Shown: positions 42,292 to 50,432 of the stretch, piece by piece
Layout: each line of letters begins with the position of its first letter
How positions within the stretch are numbered: position 1 is the stretch's first letter
NCBI RefSeq assembly: GCF_012223425.1
Contig: NZ_CP038799.1
Location: 4,386,249 to 4,450,248, forward strand
Origin: Mycolicibacterium frederiksbergense
GTDB lineage: Bacteria; Actinomycetota; Actinomycetes; Mycobacteriales; Mycobacteriaceae
Length of the DNA: 64,000 nucleotides
Direction: 5' to 3'
Position numbers and translations under genes: made by a program
The notes under the pieces: model-generated
Database searches by the model: none
What the model was told of the DNA's origin: nothing
What the model saw: only the letters and a program-made list of their open reading frames with translations

Positions 42292-43134
42292 ATGTCGACC
42301 CGGAAGCCTGGCGAAACGTCGCCGGACGCCGATCAGGCGGACGTCGCGGATCTGTCCGCAGAGGAGGCCGAGGCGCTCGCCGCAGCCGCCGAGGCCGAAG
42401 CGGCGGCAGCCCGCGCGCGGGCCAATGTGCTCCGCGTGCAGCAGGCCAAGGCCACGCGGGCGGCTGAAGCCACGGCCGAGGTGGCCGCTGATGACCCGGT
42501 GGGGGTTGACGCCGACAATGACGTGGCCGCCGAGGATGCCGAGGACGGTGCGGTCGAAGACATCGACGCGATCGAGGACATCGACGCGGCCGACGATGTA
42601 GACGATGCCGAGGACGACTCGGACCCCGTGCGCCGCGGTGGAAAACTCACCAGCATCGTCAAGTACGCCGCGGTGATCCTCGCGGTCCTCGGAATCGCCG
42701 CGCTGGCCAGCACCAGCGCCTGGATTGTGGTCAAGCACCAGCAGGCCGAGCAGCGGCGGGACCTCAGCGCCCAGTTCTCGGCCGCCGCACGGCAGGGCGT
42801 GGTGTCGTTGATGTCGCTGGACTTCAACCGCGCGCAGCAAGACGTGCAGCGCATCATCGACAACTCCACCGGTCAGTTCCGCGAGGATTTCCAGAGTCAG
42901 GCCGAGGAGTTCGCGAAGGTCGCCGAATCGTCGAAGGTCGTGACCGAGGCGAACGTCACCGCCACCGCGGTGCAGACGATGACCGACGACACCGCCGATG
43001 TTCTGGTGGCGGCCGCATCCACCATCACCAATGCCCAGGGCGCCAAGGAAGACCCCCGCAGCTGGCGGCTGATCGTGAGCGTGGCCCGCGATGGTGACCA
43101 GATCAAGATGGCGAAAGTCGAGTTCGCGCCGTGA
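42292..43134 (+). CDS. Mce-associated membrane protein
   Basis: A 280-residue protein: a long acidic Ala/Glu/Asp-rich cytoplasmic N-terminus (about 120 residues, coiled-coil-like and low complexity), one transmembrane helix near residues 125-150, and an extracytoplasmic NTF2/VirB8-like domain (RRDLSAQFSAAARQGVVSL start). This layout fits Mam/Omam proteins that stabilise Mce complexes. Two adjacent ATGs (42289, 42292) follow AGGAGGT; the second has better spacing. It overlaps the next gene by four bases. Confidence 0.85.
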   Translation: MSTRKPGETSPDADQADVADLSAEEAEALAAAAEAEAAAARARANVLRVQQAKATRAAEATAEVAADDPVGVDADNDVAAEDAEDGAVEDIDAIEDIDAADDVDDAEDDSDPVRRGGKLTSIVKYAAVILAVLGIAALASTSAWIVVKHQQAEQRRDLSAQFSAAARQGVVSLMSLDFNRAQQDVQRIIDNSTGQFREDFQSQAEEFAKVAESSKVVTEANVTATAVQTMTDDTADVLVAAASTITNAQGAKEDPRSWRLIVSVARDGDQIKMAKVEFAP

Positions 43135-43769
43135 CCGTGAAGAACGAAGAAGAACTGTTGACCGCTGTCGAGATCGACGCCGCGGACGGTCCCGAGGACA
43201 CCATTGCCGCCGAGGAACCGGATGTGGCGGCGGGTGGACCGCCCGATCGCCCGGCGGGCCCGGTACGCCGGGTGCTCCACGGTGCCGCCCGCTTCTGGGT
43301 GGCCATCACGTTGGTGGTGTTGTTGGCCATCACCGGAGGCGTGACCGCGTGGCTGTACGTCAACCAGTACAAGCCCGATCAGGCCACCGGAACCGCCGCC
43401 GCCGACACCGTGCTGAGCGCCGCCAAAGACGGAACCGTTGCGCTGCTGTCGTATTCACCGGAGACCCTCAACGAGGACTTCGGCAACGCCAAGACACATC
43501 TGACCGGTGATTTCCTGAACTACTACAACCAGTTCACCGAGCAGATCGTCACGCCGGCGGCCACCAAGAAATCGGTGAAGACGAGCGCGGCGATCGTCAA
43601 TGCGGCCGTCGCCGAACTGAATCCCGAATCGGCGGTGGTGCTGGTGTTCCTGAACCAGACCACCACCAGCACGGAGAACCCGGACGGATCGTTCTCCACC
43701 AGCGCCGTCAAGGTCGGCCTGACGCGGGTGGACGACGACTGGTTGATCTCGTCCTTCGACCCGGTGTAG
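43131..43769 (+). CDS. Mce-associated membrane protein
   Basis: A 212-residue partner of the previous protein: short acidic N-terminus, one transmembrane helix (about residues 57-78), and an extracytoplasmic domain of the same class (DTVLSAAKDGTVALLSYSPETL). It ends WLISSFDPV, a usual close of these domains. GTG start coupled by GTGA. The pair is over 12 kb from the mce operon, but its promoter carries the same operator type as the catabolic genes. Confidence 0.85.
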   Translation: MTVKNEEELLTAVEIDAADGPEDTIAAEEPDVAAGGPPDRPAGPVRRVLHGAARFWVAITLVVLLAITGGVTAWLYVNQYKPDQATGTAAADTVLSAAKDGTVALLSYSPETLNEDFGNAKTHLTGDFLNYYNQFTEQIVTPAATKKSVKTSAAIVNAAVAELNPESAVVLVFLNQTTTSTENPDGSFSTSAVKVGLTRVDDDWLISSFDPV

Positions 43770-43772
43770 CCG

Positions 43773-44789
43773 TTGCCGTCGCCGACCTCTCCTGCCGACC
43801 TGGTTCTCTCCGGTGGCGGGGTCAAAGGGGTCGGTCTGATCGGCGCGGTGGTCGCCCTGATGGAGGCCGGCTACCGGGCGCAACGGGTTTCGGGCACCTC
43901 TGCGGGCTCCATCGTCGGGGCGATCGTCGCCGCCGCGCGTGGGCAGCTCACCGGGGTTGAATTCAAAGCCATTGCGCTGGAACTGAAGTACCGGAAATTC
44001 CGCGACCCGGGGCTGGTCGGGCGGTTACCGGTCATCGGGCAACCGCTGGCCCTGGTGCGGGGCCGCGGCATCTACAAGGGCGACTACGCGCACGACTGGG
44101 TGCGCGGGCAACTCGCGAACCTCGGGGTCCGTACCTTCGGTGACCTCGCCATCGATGATGACGACCTACCAGCCGAGCAGCGCTACAACCTGGTGGTCAC
44201 CGTCGCCGATGTCACCACCGGCCAGTTGGTGCGGCTGCCCTGGGACTATCGCAGGGTCTACGGTCTGGACCCTGATGAGCAGCCGGTCGCCGATGCGGTG
44301 CGCGCCTCGATGTCGATCCCGTTCTACTTCCGTCCGGTGACGCTTACCGATGCCGCGGGGCGGAGCTCCACCTTGGTCGACGGCGGCCTGCTGTCCAACT
44401 TCCCGGTCGACTCCCTGGATCGCGCCGACGGAGGTGTCCCGCGCTGGCCCAGTTTCGGCGTCACGGTACTGCCGCACCTGCCCAATGACACCGACCATCT
44501 GCTGCCGAGTTGGGGACCCCTGCGCCGTCTGGGGCCCTCGCGAATGCTCGACGATGTCATCACCACCGTCCTGGTAGGCCGCGATCAGGCGTACCTGAAT
44601 CAGCCCTGGGTCAGCGCCAGGACGGTGCGCGTCGACTCGACCGAGGTGGGATTCCTCGATTTCGATATCAGCGACACCGAGGTCGAGGCGCTGTACACCA
44701 ACGGGTACTCGGCGGCGCGGGATTTCCTGGCCGGGTGGGACTGGGAGGCCTACCTCCAGCGCTTCCGGTCGGCCCGCCCGCTACATTGA
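43773..44789 (+). CDS. patatin-like phospholipase
   Basis: A 338-residue patatin-fold lipid hydrolase. LSGGGVKGVG is the oxyanion loop, GTSAG holds nucleophile Ser43, and VDGGLLSNFP gives the Asp of the catalytic dyad. No signal peptide, so it acts in the cytosol or on the inner membrane face. TTG start three bases after the Mce-associated gene, without a ribosome site; translation is probably coupled. Substrate is an acyl lipid; a link to imported lipid is only contextual. Confidence 0.9.
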   Translation: MPSPTSPADLVLSGGGVKGVGLIGAVVALMEAGYRAQRVSGTSAGSIVGAIVAAARGQLTGVEFKAIALELKYRKFRDPGLVGRLPVIGQPLALVRGRGIYKGDYAHDWVRGQLANLGVRTFGDLAIDDDDLPAEQRYNLVVTVADVTTGQLVRLPWDYRRVYGLDPDEQPVADAVRASMSIPFYFRPVTLTDAAGRSSTLVDGGLLSNFPVDSLDRADGGVPRWPSFGVTVLPHLPNDTDHLLPSWGPLRRLGPSRMLDDVITTVLVGRDQAYLNQPWVSARTVRVDSTEVGFLDFDISDTEVEALYTNGYSAARDFLAGWDWEAYLQRFRSARPLH

Positions 44790-44794
44790 CCGCG

Positions 44795-45421
44795 GTGAAA
44801 CTCTCAGCGATCCTGCCGCTACCGGTCGCGGCGGCCCGGCACCCGGAGTCGGTCTTCACCCCCGTCGACGGAGAGCCGGTACTGGTGCGGATCGTGCGTG
44901 GTCTCACCGTGGAGGTCACCGAGGTGCTGGTACCGGCCGACGCGGCAATCTACGAGCGGGCGCGCGCCGGGCTCGCCGGATCGCCGGCCAGGGTCATCGC
45001 GGCTGGCGAAAACGCCAGCACCGCAGAGTGCCTGACCGCGGCGGGGCCGCAGTTGCAGGCCTCCGCGGCGACACACGCCCTGGTGGCCGACCACCGCCAC
45101 CCGGTGCTGTCGCGTGATCTTCTGGCCCGTGTCGTCGCGGCGCTGGCCGACGGTGCTGAGCTGGTCGTCCCGGTGTTACCGGTCACCGACACCGTGAAAA
45201 GGGTTGACGGGCAGGGTGTAATCCGGTCGACGGTGGACCGTTCCGAGCTGCAGATCACCCAGTATCCGTACGGTGCCGCCGTGGCCCGGCTCGACGATCT
45301 GCCCGCCGTGCTGAGCGCCGCGGCCGACCTGGTGTGTGTCGCCGGCGACGCGGACGCGATCCCGTTCGACCTGCCGGCAGATGCCGCTTTGCTGGCGGCC
45401 GTCATCGCCTGTCGGCGTTGA
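44795..45421 (+). CDS. degenerate IspD-like nucleotidyltransferase paralogue
   Basis: A 208-residue IspD-fold protein. PVTDTVKRVD and STVDRSELQ match the second half of IspD. The N-terminal nucleotide-binding loop is altered: LPLPVAAARHPE stands where active IspD has LAAGxGxRxG, and the HDAARP motif reads VADHRHPV. CTP use is therefore doubtful. GTG start; a TTG at 44786 overlapping the patatin stop is possible. Its 3' end overlaps the convergent ispD-family gene by 20 bases. Possibly a repurposed or non-catalytic paralogue. Confidence 0.7.
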   Translation: MKLSAILPLPVAAARHPESVFTPVDGEPVLVRIVRGLTVEVTEVLVPADAAIYERARAGLAGSPARVIAAGENASTAECLTAAGPQLQASAATHALVADHRHPVLSRDLLARVVAALADGAELVVPVLPVTDTVKRVDGQGVIRSTVDRSELQITQYPYGAAVARLDDLPAVLSAAADLVCVAGDADAIPFDLPADAALLAAVIACRR

Positions 45422-46133
45422 CCGTTCCCGCCAGCAGGTGCTCGGCAAGCCGGATGTCCGGCGGGTAGGTCACCTTGAGATTGGTTGCGGCCCCGGGGAA
45501 CACCCGCACTTCGACCTCGGTGAAATGTTGTACGCACGCCGAGGTGTCGGTGCCGTCGAAGGCCTCGTCGGCGGCGCGTCGATACGCCTGCAGCAACGGC
45601 CCGGCCCGGAAGGCCTGCGGTGTCTGCACACGCACCAGTCGCTGCGTCAGCGGTTCGAACCCGCCGCCGGGTCGTGGCCGGGCCAGGCCCGTTGCCGCCA
45701 CCGCGGGCACGGCGCCACCGTGGCGGCGGGCCGTGTCCAGCGCGGCGCGCATGAGATCCGGGCCGGCCAGCGGCCGCGCGGCGTCGTGGATGAGCACGAC
45801 CTCGACGGTGCCGTCCTCGATATCGGCGGCGATGTGGCGCAGCACGTTGAACTCGGATTCGTGGCGGCTGTCACCGCCCTCGACGAGTTCCACCGCGACC
45901 CCGGGCAGGTCGTCGGCCAGGGCTCGGGCCGCCACATCGCGCTCGCCCCGCCGGTACACCAAGATGACCCGGCCAATTTCTGCGGTGCCGGCCACCGCCC
46001 GGACAGACCAGGACAGCATCGACCTGCCGGCCAGCCTCAGATACGCCTTGTTGCCGTCGGCGCCCACCCGCGCACCGATCCCGGCCGCCAGCACCACACC
46101 GACCGCGGTGCGGGGATCCGAAGCTGTGGACAC
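45402..46133 (-). CDS. ispD: 2-C-methyl-D-erythritol 4-phosphate cytidylyltransferase (IspD) family
   Basis: A 243-residue IspD-family protein with an intact set of motifs: LAAGIGARVGADGNKAYL (CTP loop), HDAARPL, VQTPQAF and NLKVTYPPD. IspD makes CDP-methylerythritol in the MEP isoprenoid pathway. M. tuberculosis ispD lies beside ispF (Rv3582c-Rv3581c as I remember); here there is no ispF, so this may be a second copy or a relative with another substrate. GTG start, probably leaderless from the TAGCGT element. Confidence 0.8.
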   Translation of the reverse strand: MSTASDPRTAVGVVLAAGIGARVGADGNKAYLRLAGRSMLSWSVRAVAGTAEIGRVILVYRRGERDVAARALADDLPGVAVELVEGGDSRHESEFNVLRHIAADIEDGTVEVVLIHDAARPLAGPDLMRAALDTARRHGGAVPAVAATGLARPRPGGGFEPLTQRLVRVQTPQAFRAGPLLQAYRRAADEAFDGTDTSACVQHFTEVEVRVFPGAATNLKVTYPPDIRLAEHLLAGTVNADRR

Positions 46134-46138
46134 GCGCT

Positions 46139-46150
46139 CACGCTAGCGTG
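46139..46150. promoter_or_regulatory. symmetric promoter element giving a -10 on both strands
   Basis: CACGCTAGCGTG is a perfect 12-base palindrome containing TAGCGT on each strand. On the minus strand TAGCGT ends six bases before the ispD-family GTG, consistent with a leaderless transcript; on the plus strand it could start the LtrA transcript. Confidence 0.5.
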
Positions 46151-46201
46151 TTGCGTCGGTGAGCCGGTGCGGGCCGGGTCCATCGGGGAGAGGATGATCG
46201 G

Positions 46202-47466
46202 GTGAGCGTTTCCACACCACAGCCTTCGGTTCCGACCCGGGCGCACCGGCTTCGCCGGATGTCGGGTCGCGATCCGCACGAGCAGCATCGGGCGGCCACT
46301 CCGCTGGAGTTGTTGTTCGACCTCACCTTCGTGGTGGCCTTCGGCGTCGCCGCATCGGAGCTCGCGCATGCGATGGCCGCGGAGCATGTGCGGGTGGGCC
46401 TGGTTGGCTTCGGGTTTGTGATGTTCGCCGTCTGCTGGGCGTGGATCAACTTCACCTGGTTCGCCTCGGCCTACGACACCGATGACTGGGTGTACCGGCT
46501 GATGACGATGCTGCAGATGGTCGGTGTCCTGATCCTGACTCTCGGCATACCGGACGTATACGCCTCGCTGGAGCACGGCGGACACGTCGACAACTCGGTG
46601 ATGGTGGCCGGATACGTGGTGATGCGGGTCGCCATGGTGGGGCAGTGGCTGCGCGCGGCGCGGCAGGACCCCGCGCGCCGCAGTGCCTGTATGCCTATGT
46701 CGCGGCGATCTCGGTTGCTCAACTCGGATGGATCGCAGCCATTTTCGTGCACACCTCGCTGTCGGTGACGCTGTTGATCATGGCGGTACTCATCGGCGTG
46801 GAGATGCTGGGTCCGGTGATCGCGGAGCGCCGGGCCGGCGGTACCCCGTGGCACGCCCATCACATCTCCGAGCGATATGGCCTGATGGCGATCATCGCGT
46901 TGGGGGAGGGAGTGGTCGGCACTGTGGCGAGCCTGTCCGCGGTGGTGCACGACCAGGGCTGGACCTCGGACGCGATCCTGGTGGCGCTGGCCGGAATCGG
47001 GTTGACCTTCGGCATGTGGTGGCTGTTCTTCATGGTGCCCTCGGCCGAACTGCTGCACGCACACCGAGAGACGTCGTTCTGGTTCGGCTATCTGGCCATC
47101 CTGCTGTTCGGCGCGATCGTCGGTACCGGTGCCGGGCTGCACGTTGCGGCGTACTACCTGGAGGAGCATTCCGAACTCGGTTCGGTGGGCACGGTGTTGT
47201 CGGTGGTGATCCCGGTGGCGGTCTACATCGGGTTGATCTACCTGCTGCACTCGCTGTTGTTGCGCAGCGTCAACGCGGTGCACCTGCTGCTTGCGGCGCT
47301 GACCGCGGCCGTCCTGGTGGGTGCGGTACTGCTGGCGCTCTCGGGTGTTTCGATGGCGGTCTGCCTGGTGGTCGTCACGGCAGCGCCCGCCGTGGCGGTG
47401 ATCGGCGACGAGTGGGTCGGACACCGCCGGACGGCGGCCGCGGTCGCCGCCCGAACCGGGGCTTAG
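46202..47466 (+). pseudogene. LtrA (low temperature requirement A) family membrane protein, frameshifted
   Basis: Two frames together encode one LtrA protein. From GTG 46202, HRAATPLELLFDLTFVVAFG through VGQWLRAARQDPARR is read in frame 1. The rest, from CLYAYVAAISVAQLGW to the stop at 47466, is read one frame back. The switch lies at about 46675-46685 and corresponds to loss of one base. Full length would be about 420 residues with around ten helices. Both halves keep good family sequence and codon use, so either the mutation is recent or it is a sequencing error. GGAGAGG precedes the start. Confidence 0.8.
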
Positions 47467-48728
47467 CGTCCGGCCGGTTCGAAGGTCTCCAACAGCGACC
47501 GCTCCTGCTCGGCCTTCATCAGGCGCCGCGCCTTGCGGCGGGTGATCAGGATGCCGATGACGGCGAGCACCCACACCACGTACTGCAGTGTCCACGCCAG
47601 CCGGAACGAGTCGGTGGAGTAGCCGCCGGCGGCGTCGAGAATCCAACCCATCGCCTGCATCAGCAGCAGCGAGGCCAGGAACCCGCCCATGTTGACGAAG
47701 CCCTGCGCGGTGCCCAGGGTCGCGCTCGGGTTGAACGTGCGGGCGAAATCGAAGCCGACCATCGAGCCGGGCCCGCCGACGGAGATGATCACGACGAGCA
47801 GCACCAGCAGCCACAGCGGCGCCTGGCCGGGGATGGCCAGCACGATCGTCCAGATGAGCGCGTTGCTGCCGATGATGGTCAGCACCATCACCGACCGCTT
47901 GTGCGGATACCGGCCGGTGAGGATGCCGAGCACGACACCGGCCGCGATCGCCGTCACCACCGAGATGGTCAGCAACATGCCGGCCACCGTGCGGGTCTGG
48001 CCCTGCGCGGTGGTGACGTAGGGGACTCCCCACATCAGGGCGAACGCGGTCACCGAGAACTGGGTGCCCATATGGGTGAAGAAGCCGAGCCGGGTGCCGG
48101 GACGCATCCACACGGTGCGCAGGCTCACCATGGTGTCCCGCACGTTCATGGTCTCGGTGGTGACCAGGCGCCCGTTCGGGGTGTTCTGCAGCACTGCGGC
48201 GGCCAGCACCATGGTGAGCACGCCGAATGCGGTCACGGTGAGGTAGGCCGAGGTCCAGCCGTTGACACCCAGCAACGCCAGGAACGGCACCGCGGAGAGC
48301 ACCTGACCGAGTTGGCCGCTGATCCCGGTGAGCTGTGTCAGCAGCGGCACCCGCTTGGCCGGGAACCAATGCGGCACCAGGCGCAGGACGGAGATGAACG
48401 TGACCGCGTCCCCGAGCCCGACGACGGCGCGCGCGGCCAGCGCCAGTGGCAGTGAATCGGTGAGCGCGATCGCGAGCTGGCCGGTCGCCATCAGCGTGGC
48501 GCCGGAGAGGATGAGGAGCTTCGAGCCGTAGCGGTCGAGCAACACGCCGGCAGGCACCTGGGCGCCGGCGTAGACGATGATCTGCAGCACCACGAACGTC
48601 GACAGCACGCTGGGACCTGCGTGGAAGCGGTCGCCGGCCTCCAGCCCGGACACTCCGAGCGTGGTGCGGTTGAGCACCGCCACGATGTAGGCGAGTAGTC
48701 CGGTCGCCCAGATGATCCAGGGACGCAC
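47463..48728 (-). CDS. MFS transporter
   Basis: A 421-residue major facilitator with about 12 helices. LDRYGSKLLI between helices 2 and 3 is the MFS loop motif, and RRKARRLMKAEQE is the basic cytoplasmic C-terminus. It resembles the nitrate/oxalate or sugar-phosphate type permeases; substrate unknown. GTG 48728 is chosen for GAGG six bases upstream and because helix 1 begins at residue 3; the frame is open to 48947. Its end overlaps the LtrA end. Divergent from a MerR regulator with a strong dyad between. Confidence 0.88.
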   Translation of the reverse strand: MRPWIIWATGLLAYIVAVLNRTTLGVSGLEAGDRFHAGPSVLSTFVVLQIIVYAGAQVPAGVLLDRYGSKLLILSGATLMATGQLAIALTDSLPLALAARAVVGLGDAVTFISVLRLVPHWFPAKRVPLLTQLTGISGQLGQVLSAVPFLALLGVNGWTSAYLTVTAFGVLTMVLAAAVLQNTPNGRLVTTETMNVRDTMVSLRTVWMRPGTRLGFFTHMGTQFSVTAFALMWGVPYVTTAQGQTRTVAGMLLTISVVTAIAAGVVLGILTGRYPHKRSVMVLTIIGSNALIWTIVLAIPGQAPLWLLVLLVVIISVGGPGSMVGFDFARTFNPSATLGTAQGFVNMGGFLASLLLMQAMGWILDAAGGYSTDSFRLAWTLQYVVWVLAVIGILITRRKARRLMKAEQERSLLETFEPAGR

Positions 48729-48805
48729 GCGGACCTCGATTCCTTGAGCGGGTGGGGGGAGCAGGATAAGGGTCCCAAATTGGTGGGATGAATCGCCAAT
48801 CATTT

Positions 48806-48827
48806 CTCGGTGAGATCGCTCACCGAG
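48806..48827. promoter_or_regulatory. 22-base dyad between MFS and MerR genes
   Basis: CTCGGTGAG-ATCG-CTCACCGAG has nine-base perfect arms. It lies in the 221-base MFS/MerR divergent spacer and is a good candidate for the MerR-family operator. Confidence 0.65.
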
Positions 48828-48949
48828 GTTGCCAGAATTTACATCTGCACTGTTTCGCGCGTATTTCACAGTTCGCTCGTTCTGCACGAGCCGGGCTAGA
48901 CTGGAGAAATGCGCGCGCTCTGCTGTCGACCCGGTGTGGGGGCGCACAG

Positions 48950-49663
48950 GTGGCGCTGAACGAATACCGCATCGACGATCTGGCCCGGATCTCCGGCGTC
49001 ACGGCCCGGAACATCCGCGCCTACCGCGAACGTGGCCTACTGGATCCGCCGCGCAGACAGGGGCGCTCCGCCCTTTACGACGACTATCACCTGGCCCAGC
49101 TGCAGACCATCGACGAACTGCTGGGCCGCGGGTTCACCTCCGCCCATGTCGCGGAGTTCTTCGAGACCGTGCGGGCCGGCGGGAGTCTGGCCGAGCTGCT
49201 GGGACTGCAGCGGGTGATCCAGCGTCCGAGCCCCGAGTCGGGCGAAGATCCGACGCCGGCCGGGATCCCCGTCGGGATCGATCCGGCAAGTGCGGAGGGT
49301 GCCCGGCTGGTCGAACTCGAGCTCGCCCACCCCTCGGGGTCGGCGCTGGTGTTCGCCAATCCCGACATCGGGCGGTGGGTGGCGCACTCCGTGGACCCGC
49401 TGGCATACGCCCGCATCGTGATCACGCTGCTGGATACGGGCCGGGACGGTGTGGAGTGGCTGGCCGATGCCGTGATCTCGGTGCTGGAACGTGAGGTGGC
49501 CGAGCGGTTCGGATCCATGGACCCGAACCAGGGCGACATTGACCGTATGGGCCGGTGGATCGCCGACTGCGTAGGGATCGGCCACGCCGTCATCGCCGAC
49601 CAGCTGCGGCGGGCACTGCTGACGCGGCCGCTGACGGCGGTGCCCGGTGGCGACAGGGCCTGA
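48950..49663 (+). CDS. MerR family transcriptional regulator
   Basis: A 237-residue MerR-type regulator. The winged helix is at the N-terminus (YRIDDLARISGVTARNIRAY, then LYDDYHLAQLQTI). The C-terminal 140 residues form a helical sensor domain without the Cys cluster of metal-sensing MerR proteins, so it likely senses an organic ligand. GTG 48950 is chosen because the HTH starts at residue 5; only a G-rich stretch is upstream. It is divergent from the MFS exporter, its likely target. Confidence 0.88.
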   Translation: MALNEYRIDDLARISGVTARNIRAYRERGLLDPPRRQGRSALYDDYHLAQLQTIDELLGRGFTSAHVAEFFETVRAGGSLAELLGLQRVIQRPSPESGEDPTPAGIPVGIDPASAEGARLVELELAHPSGSALVFANPDIGRWVAHSVDPLAYARIVITLLDTGRDGVEWLADAVISVLEREVAERFGSMDPNQGDIDRMGRWIADCVGIGHAVIADQLRRALLTRPLTAVPGGDRA

Positions 49664-49874
49664 CGGGGGGCTGGCAACTACACGTCGCCGGGGCGGTCCG
49701 GTCGGCGCGCCGGTTCTACATTCCTCGATGGCGACGTCAGTCAGGGGCGGGGCAAGGGCACGTCGAAGCCCTTCCTGTGCGCTGGGAGTCGGTGCTCAGC
49801 CCACGGGCGCCCGGGTCCGTGAACATCTGTATCGGCCTCGTCGTGCGGGCCGGCGTCGGACGGGGTGCAAAAAC

Positions 49875-49888
49875 TTACCGATCAGTAA
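49875..49888. promoter_or_regulatory. TetR-like dyad TTACCGATCAGTAA
   Basis: A 14-base inverted repeat with one imperfect pair, in the AT-richer part of the spacer about 545 bases before fas. It resembles common TetR-family operators. Confidence 0.45.
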
Positions 49889-50123
49889 TAATTTCCAGCA
49901 AACAATTTTCACCAGCCGTCACCGGCGGGTGGACACTTCGGCGCAATATGTCCTTTCGGGGGCGCGGTTCGAAGCGCCGTCGGTGGTGCCGGCGAACACC
50001 AAATTCTTAGATAACGATTTCATAACGGCATCGCGCTGATCTGGGAAGTTATAGCTACTCGACCGTAACCGCCTGCATGCAGGACGTTTGTCCCGCAGAA
50101 CTTTGGGCGGCGCGGGGGTCGTT

Positions 50124-50167
50124 GTTACCCGACGTATGGTTACCCGTCCGTAGACTCGCCAGTAACC
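50124..50167. repeat. GTTACC repeats upstream of fas
   Basis: GTTACCCG at 50124-50131 and 50139-50146 are direct repeats 15 bases apart; AGTAACC at 50161-50167 is a third, inverted copy of the GGTTACT core. Possible binding sites for a fas regulator. Confidence 0.45.
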
Positions 50168-50432
50168 ATTTAAGGTCGGAAAATCGCTCTAGTTCTTATG
50201 ACACTCTTAGTGGGGTTGGGCTGCCCTCTGGGCGCGTCTGGAGCCGGCTTCCGGTGCTCCCGGATCGCGCCGATGAGAACCAGCCCGACGGAGATTCAAA
50301 GCTGAATCACCAGGACCAACAGGACGACGGGGCCGTCGGGGATCCCGTACGCATCCTCGCCGCGACGACGCGGCACACCGGTACGACCAGCGATATTGCG
50401 TGAAAAAGACTGCACCGAGGGAGATACACAAC

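Larger units (their letters stand above)
49664..50432 (+). promoter_or_regulatory. fas: long non-coding region upstream of fas
   Basis: A 769-base region without a convincing gene. GC drops between about 49870 and 50210, as expected for regulatory DNA. It holds a TetR-like dyad (49875-49888), a CCTGCATGCAGG palindrome (50072-50083) and repeated GTTACC elements (50124-50167). A fas promoter, probably with the FasR site, should lie here; I cannot assign FasR's motif with certainty. Confidence 0.6.

Noticed and set aside
49555..50403. Plus-strand frames of 100-150 codons between the MerR gene and fas
   Set aside because: They overlap the MerR C-terminus or run through the AT-rich regulatory stretch with Arg-rich, motif-free translations.
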